This document shows positions 6,801-14,734 of a DNA stretch of 47,006 bases, piece by piece. Below the pieces are notes generated by a model that was not told the DNA's origin, searched no databases, and saw only the letters and a program-made list of their open reading frames with translations. This DNA is from Candidatus Edwardsiibacteriota bacterium. Its GTDB lineage: Bacteria > Edwardsbacteria > AC1 > EtOH8. The position numbers and the translations under genes were made by a program. The first letter of the stretch is position 1. Every line of letters starts with the position of its first letter. The stretch is from NCBI GenBank assembly GCA_020053305.1, contig JAGVNJ010000062.1, positions 1 to 47,006 of the forward strand. The letters run 5' to 3'.

Positions 6801-9230
6801 TCAATACCCCGAGCTGCCAGATTTGGGTATGTGTACCTTCAGCTCCGGAATGGCCTTCAGGTTTATCCGGAATTCGTATGACCAGTAGACCCCGCTCCGG
6901 GTGCTGCTGAACCTAGCCTCCCAGCAGTGCAGGTCACGATAGACGGAATAGCTCTCGGATACCATCTCTCGGGCCTTAAAATTGTAATACTTGCCGTAGC
7001 TGACCTTCCAGTTCTTGGTGATGTCAAAATTCAAGGTCCCCTGCAGATTGGCGTTGTCGTAATAGCGGCTCCAGTTCTGGTCGTAGCCCAGGTTGAACGA
7101 CCAGGGCAGACCGTTCTTGGCCTTGGGCGGCGCTTCCCTGATGGCCAGGCTGTCGGTGGCCAACGAATCTGCCGACAGGGTATCAATGGAGGCGATCAAT
7201 AGTGAATCCGGCATATCAATGCCGGCCCCATCCTGGGATGAAACAATCGAGGTATCCCGCCCGACGGAATCGGGCACAATCTCTTTTTTGCCCAGCCAGG
7301 TCCCGGAGAACCTCAGGCCCATATACAGGCTGGTGTTATCGGACCGCCGCAGATAGGGATCGTAATAGGAGCTCAGGCGGCAGTCAAAATATCGGTTGCC
7401 GGGAAGCAGGCTGCTGTTGAAGCTGATGTTGGACCATTTTTTATCGGTGCTCAGATAGTTGTAGTTGGCCCCCAGCGAGGCCGAGGCCAGGTCCAGCTTG
7501 GCCGTCTCCTTGCCCTTGGGATACCTGGTCTGGAAGGTATTGTTCAGCGACAGGCTCATTGAGCTCTGGCGGTACATCCCTCCGATGGAGCCGAAGTTCT
7601 CGAACCTTGACTGGTTGATCTCCGGGGCGTAGGAATAGGACAGGCTGGGCTGGAGCACGTGCCGGAAACCCTGCAACGGGCCTATCTTCAGGGGCAGGAT
7701 GCCATACAGGGTGGTGGAGGCCGAAAGGCCGCCGGAATAAAGCCAGCGCCAGGCATTGCGCTCTCCGTAGATGTCCCGGTCGAACCAGGTGCCCCTAAGT
7801 GTCACCCGCGGGTTCAGGCTGATCCACCGGAGAAGCTTGATATTGGAGCCCAACTCGGCCCGGTTATCCCAGCCCTCCCTCCGGATGACGCTGAAGGAAT
7901 CGCTGTTCCTCTGCGCCAGGGCCAGGCTGTTGCCGGATACGTTGAGCATTCCCGGGATCAGCTCCTTCTGGTACAGGCTTAGGGAAACCTCCGGCAGCCG
8001 GCTGGAGGTGGTCTGGAGATCCAGATTGTCGTAATGGTCCAGCGCCGCCCGCATCGAAGCCCGGCTCCAGGAATGGTTGAAGGAAAAATAGGAATGAAGG
8101 TTCCGATCCAGCCTCTCCTCCAGGGATTCGGAGAAATCCCGGCTATAGGACTTGTCGCTGACGAAATTTCCGCTGCCGGAGATGGAGGTCCTTCTTCCCA
8201 GGTGGTGCTGATAGAGGCCGTTTAGGGTCCACCTCTTGCGGAGCGGGGCCTTGTCCTCCAGGTAGGAAAAATTGAGGTTGGAGGAGATTTTTCCCGGCCG
8301 GATGTAGCGGGCCTCAAAATTGCCGCGCCAGCCCACCTTCTCCAGCATGTCCACCGCCACCATGGCGTCGGCCTGGTCGCTGATCACCTGGTAATAAGCG
8401 AGGTTCTTGGCGAACACCCCTTCGTAGGCGCTGGACCCGAAGCGCGGCACCATAAAGCCGGAGTGCCGGTCCCTTCTTAAGGGAAAGAACCAGAAGGGTA
8501 TGGCCAGCACCGGGACATCGCTGAAGCACAGCACCACCGGCTGGGCGACGATCTTATCGTCCAGGTAGATCCTCATCCGGCGGGACCAGAAGTAATAATG
8601 CGGGGAATCGGCGTCGCAGGTGGTGTATTTTCCGTAATCAACATTCAGGGTGCGCTCCTCCACCTGGCGGATCTTCCTCCCCCAGTAGCGCCCCCGGTCG
8701 AACTTGGTCCGGCCGTTGTATATCCAGCCCCTCCGGGCTTTGAAGTCGTAAACCATCCGGTCGCCATAGATTGAATCGCTGCGGTCGTAGAGCACCGGAT
8801 CCTTTCGCACCGCCAGGGTCTGCCGCTTGGTGTCGAACTCTATGGTATCGCCCACCACCTTGATGTCCTTGTAGCGCACCTGGGCATCGCCCGACAGCTG
8901 GATCAGGCTGTTCCCGACATCATATTCTATGCTGTTGGCCCGGTACCTGATGGCCGTCCGGCTGCTGTCGTCGCCGGGCAGATTCCAAAGGTCATCGGTT
9001 GCTGTCCGGACGCTGTCCTCCGGAGTTTCAAAAGGAGCAGGCGCGGCAGCCGAGCTTTGGCTCTGAAGCATATCATCGAATAATATCTCCGGCTCCTGGG
9101 CCTGGCCGGTTGCCGGGGGATGCAGGGTCAAGCACCCGATAAACAACAACAGCGGCCAGCTTTTTAAAGGCTGCCGCCAGCATATATTTGAAAAATGGTT
9201 CATTATCCGCAATGCGTTTGGTGTTACCAT
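6801..9230 (-). CDS. lptD: LPS-assembly outer-membrane protein LptD
   Basis: An 809-residue outer-membrane translocon that inserts lipopolysaccharide into the outer leaflet. It has an N-terminal signal sequence (hydrophobic stretch about 25-40, ending near GQAQ). An LptA/OstA-like beta-jellyroll follows (RANSIEYDVGNSLIQLSGDA, then VVGDTIEFDT; about 90-190), then the characteristic PVLAIPFWFFPL and RHSGFMVPRFG stretch. The remainder is beta-barrel strands rich in aromatic residues. A Ser/Asp-rich insertion occurs near 640-680. Start: ATG 9230 or the ATG at codon 10 (9203); neither has a strong ribosome binding site. It is last in ileS-dksA-lspA-lptD and follows lspA by 60 bp. Confidence 0.9.
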   Translation of the reverse strand: MVTPNALRIMNHFSNICWRQPLKSWPLLLFIGCLTLHPPATGQAQEPEILFDDMLQSQSSAAAPAPFETPEDSVRTATDDLWNLPGDDSSRTAIRYRANSIEYDVGNSLIQLSGDAQVRYKDIKVVGDTIEFDTKRQTLAVRKDPVLYDRSDSIYGDRMVYDFKARRGWIYNGRTKFDRGRYWGRKIRQVEERTLNVDYGKYTTCDADSPHYYFWSRRMRIYLDDKIVAQPVVLCFSDVPVLAIPFWFFPLRRDRHSGFMVPRFGSSAYEGVFAKNLAYYQVISDQADAMVAVDMLEKVGWRGNFEARYIRPGKISSNLNFSYLEDKAPLRKRWTLNGLYQHHLGRRTSISGSGNFVSDKSYSRDFSESLEERLDRNLHSYFSFNHSWSRASMRAALDHYDNLDLQTTSSRLPEVSLSLYQKELIPGMLNVSGNSLALAQRNSDSFSVIRREGWDNRAELGSNIKLLRWISLNPRVTLRGTWFDRDIYGERNAWRWLYSGGLSASTTLYGILPLKIGPLQGFRHVLQPSLSYSYAPEINQSRFENFGSIGGMYRQSSMSLSLNNTFQTRYPKGKETAKLDLASASLGANYNYLSTDKKWSNISFNSSLLPGNRYFDCRLSSYYDPYLRRSDNTSLYMGLRFSGTWLGKKEIVPDSVGRDTSIVSSQDGAGIDMPDSLLIASIDTLSADSLATDSLAIREAPPKAKNGLPWSFNLGYDQNWSRYYDNANLQGTLNFDITKNWKVSYGKYYNFKAREMVSESYSVYRDLHCWEARFSSTRSGVYWSYEFRINLKAIPELKVHIPKSGSSGY

Positions 9231-9290
9231 GATGAGCAGGGTTCACAAAAGACGTTAGCAGTAAGAGTGATTAACTCCCGCGTCAGATCT

Positions 9291-9839
9291 TCATTCGGGC
9301 GCGGCCCGGGATTCCTCCTTGAGGGTGATCAATAACAGCATTGTCACTCCTATCAGCACCGCGCTGTCGGCGATGTTGAAAATATACCAGCGCTCCAGGT
9401 GATAGCCGCTGAACTTTATAAAGCCCCACTTGAACGGGGCCAGGCTGATGTTGGGAAATTCGCAGTCGATAAAATCCACCACCGCCCCCTGGCGGAAACG
9501 GTCCAGCAGATTGCCGGCCGCCCCGGCCAGGATCATCCCCAGCGATACCGCCGCCAGGACATTCCTTCCCTGCCAGCGATAGTAGAAATATACTATGGCC
9601 GCCAGGGCCACCAGGGAAAGCGGCAGCAACAGATACCTGGTCCAGGGTCCGAAGGACAGGCCCATCAATCCGTTGGGATTCAGGATGTAGCTGAAGCGCA
9701 ACAGATCTCCCAGCACCTGCCGGCTCTCGCCCAGGGCCATGGATCCCTGCACCAGCATCTTGCTGGCCTGATCCAGAAAGAAGACCACGATGGCCACCGC
9801 CATCAGGATCACCCGGTTGTTGAGGCTGTTGTTGCCCAC
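9291..9839 (-). CDS. lspA: Lipoprotein signal peptidase (signal peptidase II)
   Basis: A 182-residue inner-membrane aspartyl protease that removes signal peptides from prolipoproteins after lipidation. Four membrane segments are visible. The catalytic pair is present in GNLLDRFRQGAVVDFID (first Asp near 114) and FNIADSAVLIG (second Asp near 156). FFLDQASK near the N-terminus is also a family hallmark. The gene begins 7 nt after the dksA stop codon, so the two are co-transcribed. The ileS-lspA pairing is a common bacterial arrangement, here with a DksA-type gene between them. Confidence 0.95.
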   Translation of the reverse strand: MGNNSLNNRVILMAVAIVVFFLDQASKMLVQGSMALGESRQVLGDLLRFSYILNPNGLMGLSFGPWTRYLLLPLSLVALAAIVYFYYRWQGRNVLAAVSLGMILAGAAGNLLDRFRQGAVVDFIDCEFPNISLAPFKWGFIKFSGYHLERWYIFNIADSAVLIGVTMLLLITLKEESRAAPE

Positions 9840-9846
9840 TGCCGCC

Positions 9847-10245
9847 CTAACGGGACTGGTTATTCTTATTCTTGGCCTCGTTCTCCTCGGCGATCCGGCA
9901 TTTTATGCACAGCTTGGCGTAGGGCACCGCATCCAGCCGGTCCTTCTCGATCTCCTTGCCGCAGGTTTCGCAGGGCCCGAACTTGCCGTCCTTCATCCGG
10001 TACAGGGCCTGGTCTATCTCGTAGAGGTCCTTCCCCTTGGAGGAAACCAGGAAAACGCTCTTCTCCTTCTCCATGGTATCGGAGCCCTGATCAGCCATGT
10101 GAAAGGAGTACGAGGACAGGTCGCCGGAGGCCTCCTTCTGGTTCACCATCAGTTCGCCGTTCTCGATGCTGCTCAGCTCGGACAGGCATAGTTTTCTTTC
10201 CGCGATCAGCCTCTGCTCGTAATGCTGCAGGTCTTTTTTGTTCAT
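9847..10245 (-). CDS. DksA/TraR-family zinc-finger protein
   Basis: A 132-residue protein with an N-terminal helical region (MNKKDLQHYEQRLIAER) and a C-terminal four-cysteine zinc finger CETCGKEI...CIKC (from about residue 85). DksA/TraR proteins bind RNA polymerase in the secondary channel and modulate initiation with ppGpp. The acidic coiled-coil tip of true DksA is not obvious, so a general DksA-like regulator is the safer label. GGGGGAATAATCGGT precedes the ATG. It lies 15 bp after ileS and 7 bp before lspA, within one operon. Confidence 0.88.
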   Translation of the reverse strand: MNKKDLQHYEQRLIAERKLCLSELSSIENGELMVNQKEASGDLSSYSFHMADQGSDTMEKEKSVFLVSSKGKDLYEIDQALYRMKDGKFGPCETCGKEIEKDRLDAVPYAKLCIKCRIAEENEAKNKNNQSR

Positions 10246-10260
10246 ACCGATTATTCCCCC

Positions 10261-13200
10261 TTAGGTTTGCGCTTGGTTGATTGATATTGTTATCTCTTTG
10301 CCGTTGATCTCAATTTTTTGTCCAGCAACAGCAGGATCCTTCTCCAGGATCACCGCCAGGGTCTCTGATTTGATATATTTATCATGCCCCCTAAGAGCCG
10401 CCTCCAGCTCCCCGTCGCCCGAGTAGGTTATCTCGATCCGGTCGGCCACCTCCAGGCCCGAATCCTTTCGCAGGTTCTGGATCTTGTGCACCAGCTCCCG
10501 GGCCAGGCCCTCGCCGATCAGAGACTCGTTTAAAGTTAAATCTAAAATAATAATTTCATCGCCTTCTCGTTTGATCATGTAGTTTGGCAGCGGTTCTTCA
10601 ATAATTTCAATATCATCTGCCACTACTTTTATTGTATTTCCCTGAAAATCAAACTCTCTTGGTACAGATAATTTTAATTTATAAACATCTGTACTTGGTA
10701 AATTACTAATAAGATCTGCAATTGTTTTAACATTTTTTCCATATTTAGGTCCAAGTGTAGCTAAAATTGGTTTCGCACGATAATTTATAAATTGTGAAAC
10801 GTTATTTGTTAACTCAATTCCTTTTATATTTAATTCTTCACAGATTATATATTTATACTCATCGTCTTTCAAATATAGATTATTTTCTACATTGTTATTA
10901 TTATAATATATTTTTTGTAGAGGCTGTCTTACTTTCATCTTGGAATCTTTTCTGGCCGCGTGCCCCAGGGACACCACCTTGCGCACCAAGGCCATCTCCT
11001 CGGACAATTTCTGGTCGATCATTTTTTCATCAGCCGAGGGATACTCGGTCAGGTGCACGCTCTCCGGGGCTTGGGGATCGGCCGACCGCACCAGGTTCTG
11101 GTAGATCTCCTCGGTCCAGAACGGCATCACCGGGGCCATCAGTCGGATCAGGGTCTCCAGGCATTGGTAGAGGGTCAGATAGGCCAGCTCCTTGTCGGAG
11201 TCGCTCTCTGATTTCCAGAAGCGCCGACGGGACCGTCTCACGTACCAGGTGGAGAGGTCCTCCACGAAAGCCTCTATCTTCCTGGCCAGGGTCATGGCCT
11301 CGTAATTATCCAGGCTCGCTTTGGCGGTTTGTATCAGCAGATTCAGCTCGGACAGTATCCACCGATCCAGCAGGGTCAGTTTATCGGGATCCAGCGTTTT
11401 TCCGGCCGGATTGAAATTGTCCAGCTTGGCATAGGTGATGTAGAACGAATAGACGTTGTGCAGGGTCAGCAGTTTCCGCTTGAACTCGGCCGCCGTGTGA
11501 TAGCCGAAATGCAGGTTCTGGGTGGCGTTCTGGCGGCAGAATATCCAGCGCATCAGGTCGGCCCCGATCTTGTCGGCCGCCTCGTCGAAGGGGATGGAAT
11601 TGCCTCTGGACTTGTGCATCTCGTCGCCCTTCTCGTCCTTGACCAGGGCGTGCCCCAGCAGGGTCTGGAAGGGGGCCCGGCCTTCCAGCACGGTGCTCAT
11701 GGTCAGGATGGCGTAGAACCAATTGCGGAACTGACCCGGGAAGCACTCGGTGATGAACTCGGCCGGGAACCATTGTTTCCAATATTCCTTATTTGCCGGA
11801 TACCCCCGGTCCGGGTCGAACTTATATTTGCCGGACTTTTCCTTGTCCGGAGTATAGCATTCATCGGGCGGAACAATGGTGGCATAGGACACGATCCCGG
11901 CGTCCAGCCAGGGATTGCCCACGTCGGGGATGCGTGAGGTTTCCTGGCCGCACTTGGAGCATTTTATCCCGACCTGGTCCACCCAGGGCCGGTGCGGGGA
12001 ATGTCCCTGGAACTTCTCCCAGCCGGATACCGCCCGCTGCTGCAGTTCATTGTATCCGCCGATCACCTCAAAATGGCCGCATTTGCATTCGAATATCGGC
12101 AGGGCCAGCCCCCAGTAACGCTTTTTGGAGATGCACCAGTCGTTCATATTCTTCAGCCAGTCCATCTCCCGGCTCTCGCCGAACTCCGGTATCCACCGGG
12201 CGGTCTTGACCGAATCCATTATCCGGTAGCGCAGGCTGTTCTCCTTCTCCTTAACCGTCACTTGATCGTAAGGCTTGTCGTAGACCGGCCCCATGCTGAT
12301 GAACCACTCGTTCACCAGCCGGAACACCAGCTCCGAATGACAGCGCCAGCACACCGGATAGCGGTGGGTGAATTTATGGGCATGGTACAGCAGGCCCCTC
12401 TTTTTAAGGTCGGCGATGATGTCGTCGGCCACTTGGCTGACGTTCTTTCCGCTCAGCCAATCGAAGCCTTCGAGGTAATTTCCGGCCTCGTCTAAAGGAG
12501 CCACCACCGGCAGCTTCTCCTGCTTGCTCAGGGCGAAGTCCTCCTTGCCGCAGCCCGGGGCGATATGGACCATCCCGGTGCCGTCCTCCTCGGTGACATC
12601 CTTCCATGCCACGGTGCGGTGTTCGACAGCACTTTGAGCCGGCAGATAGCTGAACGGCCCCTGATATTTCAATCCCACCAATGACTTTCCGGGTAGTTCT
12701 TCCAGAATTTTATATTCGCCTTTAAGTATCTCCTTGCGGCCCTTGGCCAGATAAAAGGTCTCCTCGCCCTGTTGGACCTTGAGATAGATGAAGTCTGGAT
12801 GAACCGCCACCGCCACGTTAGAGGTCAGAGTCCAGGGGGTGGTGGTCCACACCAAAAGGAATTCGCTGGTCCGGCCGTTGATGGGCAGTTTGATGTAAAC
12901 GCTCTTGTGGGTCTTCTCCTCGTAGCCCTCGGTGGCGATCTCCATGTCGGAAAGGGCTATGCCACAGCGGGCGCACCACGGCATCACATCGTTGCCCTTG
13001 TATATCCAGCCGTTCTGGTAGCATTTATTCAAAAAATGCCAGATGGCATAGTTGTTCTCCGGGGCCATGGTGAAGTAAGAATTGTCCCAGTCCATCCAGA
13101 AGCCCAAACGTTTCGACTGGTCGGTCTGCACCTTGGAATACTTGTCCACCCGTTCTTTGCATTTGTTGACGAAATTATCGAGGCCGAAAGTTTCGATGTC

Positions 13201-13521
13201 CTTCTTGGACTTGAAACCCAGTTCCTTCTCCACCTCCACCTCAACCCACAATCCCTGGCAGTCGAAGCCGTTCTGGTAGCGGCCATCATAGCCCTGCATG
13301 GCCTTGTATCGCTGGTAGAGGTCCTTGTAGGTGCGGCCCCAGGCATGGTGCACCCCCATGGGGTTGTTGGCGGTGATGGGACCGTCTAAGAAACGGAAAC
13401 GCTTGTCCGAGCCACGGTTCCTGGCCGTCAGCTTTTCGAAGGTTTTGTTGTCTTCCCAGAATTTCTGTATCCGTTTTTCCAGTTCGGGAAAGTCAAGATT
13501 TTGTGGTACGTCTTTATACAT
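10261..13521 (-). CDS. ileS: Isoleucyl-tRNA synthetase with a divergent HIGH motif
   Basis: A 1086-residue class I synthetase that charges tRNA-Ile. The HIGH motif is the variant GVHH (56-59) in NNPMGVHHAWGRTYKD, and the KMSKS motif is MHKSR (near 633). The CP1 editing domain includes LVWTTTPWTLTSN. Several CxxC pairs (CARCG, CWRCH, CKCG, CSKCG) suggest zinc binding. An anticodon-binding domain and a DUF5915-like C-terminal end follow. The start is ATG 13521 (MYKDVPQNL), 5 nt after the stop of the upstream cassette gene; an in-frame TTG at 13551 is less likely. Codons for about residues 858-997 are strikingly AT-rich. The first 167 bp are duplicated upstream. Readthrough from the cassette probably supplies expression, since no promoter is seen between them. 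Confidence 0.93.
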   Translation of the reverse strand: MYKDVPQNLDFPELEKRIQKFWEDNKTFEKLTARNRGSDKRFRFLDGPITANNPMGVHHAWGRTYKDLYQRYKAMQGYDGRYQNGFDCQGLWVEVEVEKELGFKSKKDIETFGLDNFVNKCKERVDKYSKVQTDQSKRLGFWMDWDNSYFTMAPENNYAIWHFLNKCYQNGWIYKGNDVMPWCARCGIALSDMEIATEGYEEKTHKSVYIKLPINGRTSEFLLVWTTTPWTLTSNVAVAVHPDFIYLKVQQGEETFYLAKGRKEILKGEYKILEELPGKSLVGLKYQGPFSYLPAQSAVEHRTVAWKDVTEEDGTGMVHIAPGCGKEDFALSKQEKLPVVAPLDEAGNYLEGFDWLSGKNVSQVADDIIADLKKRGLLYHAHKFTHRYPVCWRCHSELVFRLVNEWFISMGPVYDKPYDQVTVKEKENSLRYRIMDSVKTARWIPEFGESREMDWLKNMNDWCISKKRYWGLALPIFECKCGHFEVIGGYNELQQRAVSGWEKFQGHSPHRPWVDQVGIKCSKCGQETSRIPDVGNPWLDAGIVSYATIVPPDECYTPDKEKSGKYKFDPDRGYPANKEYWKQWFPAEFITECFPGQFRNWFYAILTMSTVLEGRAPFQTLLGHALVKDEKGDEMHKSRGNSIPFDEAADKIGADLMRWIFCRQNATQNLHFGYHTAAEFKRKLLTLHNVYSFYITYAKLDNFNPAGKTLDPDKLTLLDRWILSELNLLIQTAKASLDNYEAMTLARKIEAFVEDLSTWYVRRSRRRFWKSESDSDKELAYLTLYQCLETLIRLMAPVMPFWTEEIYQNLVRSADPQAPESVHLTEYPSADEKMIDQKLSEEMALVRKVVSLGHAARKDSKMKVRQPLQKIYYNNNNVENNLYLKDDEYKYIICEELNIKGIELTNNVSQFINYRAKPILATLGPKYGKNVKTIADLISNLPSTDVYKLKLSVPREFDFQGNTIKVVADDIEIIEEPLPNYMIKREGDEIIILDLTLNESLIGEGLARELVHKIQNLRKDSGLEVADRIEITYSGDGELEAALRGHDKYIKSETLAVILEKDPAVAGQKIEINGKEITISINQAQT
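10530..10945. other. AT-rich patch inside ileS (possible recombined segment)
   Basis: Hand counts give 12 G+C of 60 at 10801-10860 and 10 of 60 at 10861-10920, against 32 of 60 at 10921-10980 and at 10981-11040. The reading frame is intact throughout and still encodes plausible IleRS sequence (KPILATLGPKYGKNVKTIAD). A change of composition without frame loss suggests a recombined segment or strongly different codon use. Confidence 0.75.
13355..13521. repeat. 167-bp direct repeat (proximal copy), start of ileS
   Basis: This start of ileS matches 14523-14689 without gaps, with 16 mismatches counted by hand (about 90 percent identity). Three mismatches fall in codons 3-4 and change residues (Lys-Asp versus Gln-Ser); the rest are synonymous. 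Together the copies bracket the two-gene cassette 13527-14475. Identity ends exactly after CCCATGGG on the coding strand. Confidence 0.9.
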
Positions 13522-13526
13522 TGTAA

Positions 13527-14213
13527 TTATTTTGCCTTGCTGTATATCCAATTGATGAGATGGCGATAAAAACTGTCAAGGTTGTGCGGGTCAATTTCAC
13601 ACGTCAGCTTCGGGAATAGCGATGTATCCGCTTGGATTTGACGCCAGCCCTGCTCGATTTGAAAGGCCGCTGTTGGCGGATCGTCGAATATCGCATCCTT
13701 GTTCCGGGCATCGCTATAGACAGTGTCCCAGTTGAGCGCCGGATCATTTTTCATCAGACAGAATAGATCTATGAAATCCTTGGGTTCAATACGGCTTACA
13801 ATGGTGCACAGTTTATTCGATGAGATGTTTCGGATATTGTCAATGGCCAGACTTTCCCCGTTCTCAAACTTGTGGCGTTCCCGAGCTTGATCGTTTGACA
13901 GAGGGTCGATTACCAGGTCGACCTTTACATTCCGTATCACGCAACTGGCAAATTGCGGCGTCTGCTTGATGGGCATTGAAGAGGACGGCCATTTGCCGCT
14001 GATCCAAAAAGTGATCGGCGCCAGGTCAAGTTCATGCCGGCAAAAAAGATCGATATCGTTGGATACGCGGTGGCCAAGATAGAAGACCGCCAGGGCCGTG
14101 CCTCCGGTCAGAAAAAAATGCTCCTCGATCGCTGGATGGCCCATCAATTCCAACAATACGGCGCGTTGATCCGCGCTCTGATAAGCGGATTTATGCTCGG
14201 TTAACGGGGCCAT
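13527..14213 (-). CDS. AbiEii-like nucleotidyltransferase, putative toxin
   Basis: A 228-residue protein with the AbiEii/AbiGii-type signature HFFLTGGTALAVFYLGHR followed by SNDIDLF, where the paired Asp residues are the expected metal and nucleotide ligands. A later NVKVDLVIDPL supplies the third acidic position. KDFIDLFCL and the long C-terminal helical region are also typical. AbiEii proteins are nucleotidyltransferase toxins of type IV toxin-antitoxin or phage-exclusion systems. Start: ATG 14213, directly behind GGAGG, giving MAPLTEHKSAYQSADQ; the frame itself opens further upstream. It overlaps the 94-codon gene by 23 nt and ends 5 nt before the ileS ATG. Toxicity is not shown by sequence alone. 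Confidence 0.75.
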   Translation of the reverse strand: MAPLTEHKSAYQSADQRAVLLELMGHPAIEEHFFLTGGTALAVFYLGHRVSNDIDLFCRHELDLAPITFWISGKWPSSSMPIKQTPQFASCVIRNVKVDLVIDPLSNDQARERHKFENGESLAIDNIRNISSNKLCTIVSRIEPKDFIDLFCLMKNDPALNWDTVYSDARNKDAIFDDPPTAAFQIEQGWRQIQADTSLFPKLTCEIDPHNLDSFYRHLINWIYSKAK

Positions 14214-14475
14214 AAACCTCCAGCAGCCTTGACCACTTAGCCCGGCTGTAGGCATCCAAACGCAGCCGGTCAAGGTTCTCGGCGATTTCTTTTAGGGAGA
14301 AATACTTGAACGCATCAATGACTCTTCCGTTGACCAGGAACCTCCGCATGGCCCAGCACCGGAAAAACCCGTCTTTTTTCTCTTCCAGCGTCCGGCGGAT
14401 ATTTTCCTCGTCCGTATATTCCGGGTAATCCCAGAACACGGCAATCAGGGGGTTTTGTTTTCTATCAGGCTCCAT
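14191..14475 (-). CDS. 94-residue partner of the AbiEii-like gene, putative antitoxin
   Basis: A 94-residue protein (MEPDRKQNPLIAVFWDYPEY onward) with a helical-looking C-terminal half (FSLKEIAENLDRLRLDAYSRAKW). It lacks the winged-helix start and length of classical AbiEi, and I do not recognise a named domain. It precedes and overlaps the nucleotidyltransferase gene by 23 nt, the gene order and coupling typical of antitoxin-toxin pairs. The ribosome binding site before ATG 14475 is weak (GAAAGATAACC). Its position inside a direct-repeat-bracketed cassette supports joint transfer with the nucleotidyltransferase. Function as antitoxin is an inference from context. Confidence 0.65.
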   Translation of the reverse strand: MEPDRKQNPLIAVFWDYPEYTDEENIRRTLEEKKDGFFRCWAMRRFLVNGRVIDAFKYFSLKEIAENLDRLRLDAYSRAKWSRLLEVYGPVNRA

Positions 14476-14515
14476 GGTTATCTTTCAATGTGGTTAGGGA
14501 TCGCCCACAGACCTG

Positions 14516-14689
14516 TTATGCGCCCATGGGGTTGTTGGCGGTGATGGGCCCGTCCAGGAAACGGAAGCGCTTGTCCGAGCCGCGGTTTCTGGCCGTCAGC
14601 TTTTCGAAGGTCTTATTGTCTTCCCAGAATTTTTGTATCCGTTTTTCCAGTTCGGGAAAGTCCAGATTTTGGGGAACGCTTTGGTACAT
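14516..14689 (-). pseudogene. Truncated 5' duplicate of ileS (57 codons)
   Basis: It starts MYQSVPQNLDFPELEKRIQ and follows IleRS through PITANNPMG, then Ala and a stop codon. It matches the first 56 residues of the intact IleRS except Gln3-Ser4. The copy breaks just before the HIGH motif, so it cannot be active. AAGG lies 8 nt before its ATG, so it may still be translated. It probably marks where the resident gene was cut by the cassette. Confidence 0.9.
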
Positions 14690-14734
14690 TGTCAGCCTTG
14701 TTGAGTAATATGATAATTAGTGATTATTTAATTA

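Noticed and set aside
13522-13551. Upstream TTG start of ileS (ten extra residues)
   Set aside because: Those codons are the 3' end of the AbiEii-like gene in another frame. The duplicated ileS fragment also begins at the ATG equivalent to 13521.
14690-14734. T-box or other riboswitch before ileS
   Set aside because: The upstream space of 45 bp is too short and no T-box consensus (GGTGG core) is seen.
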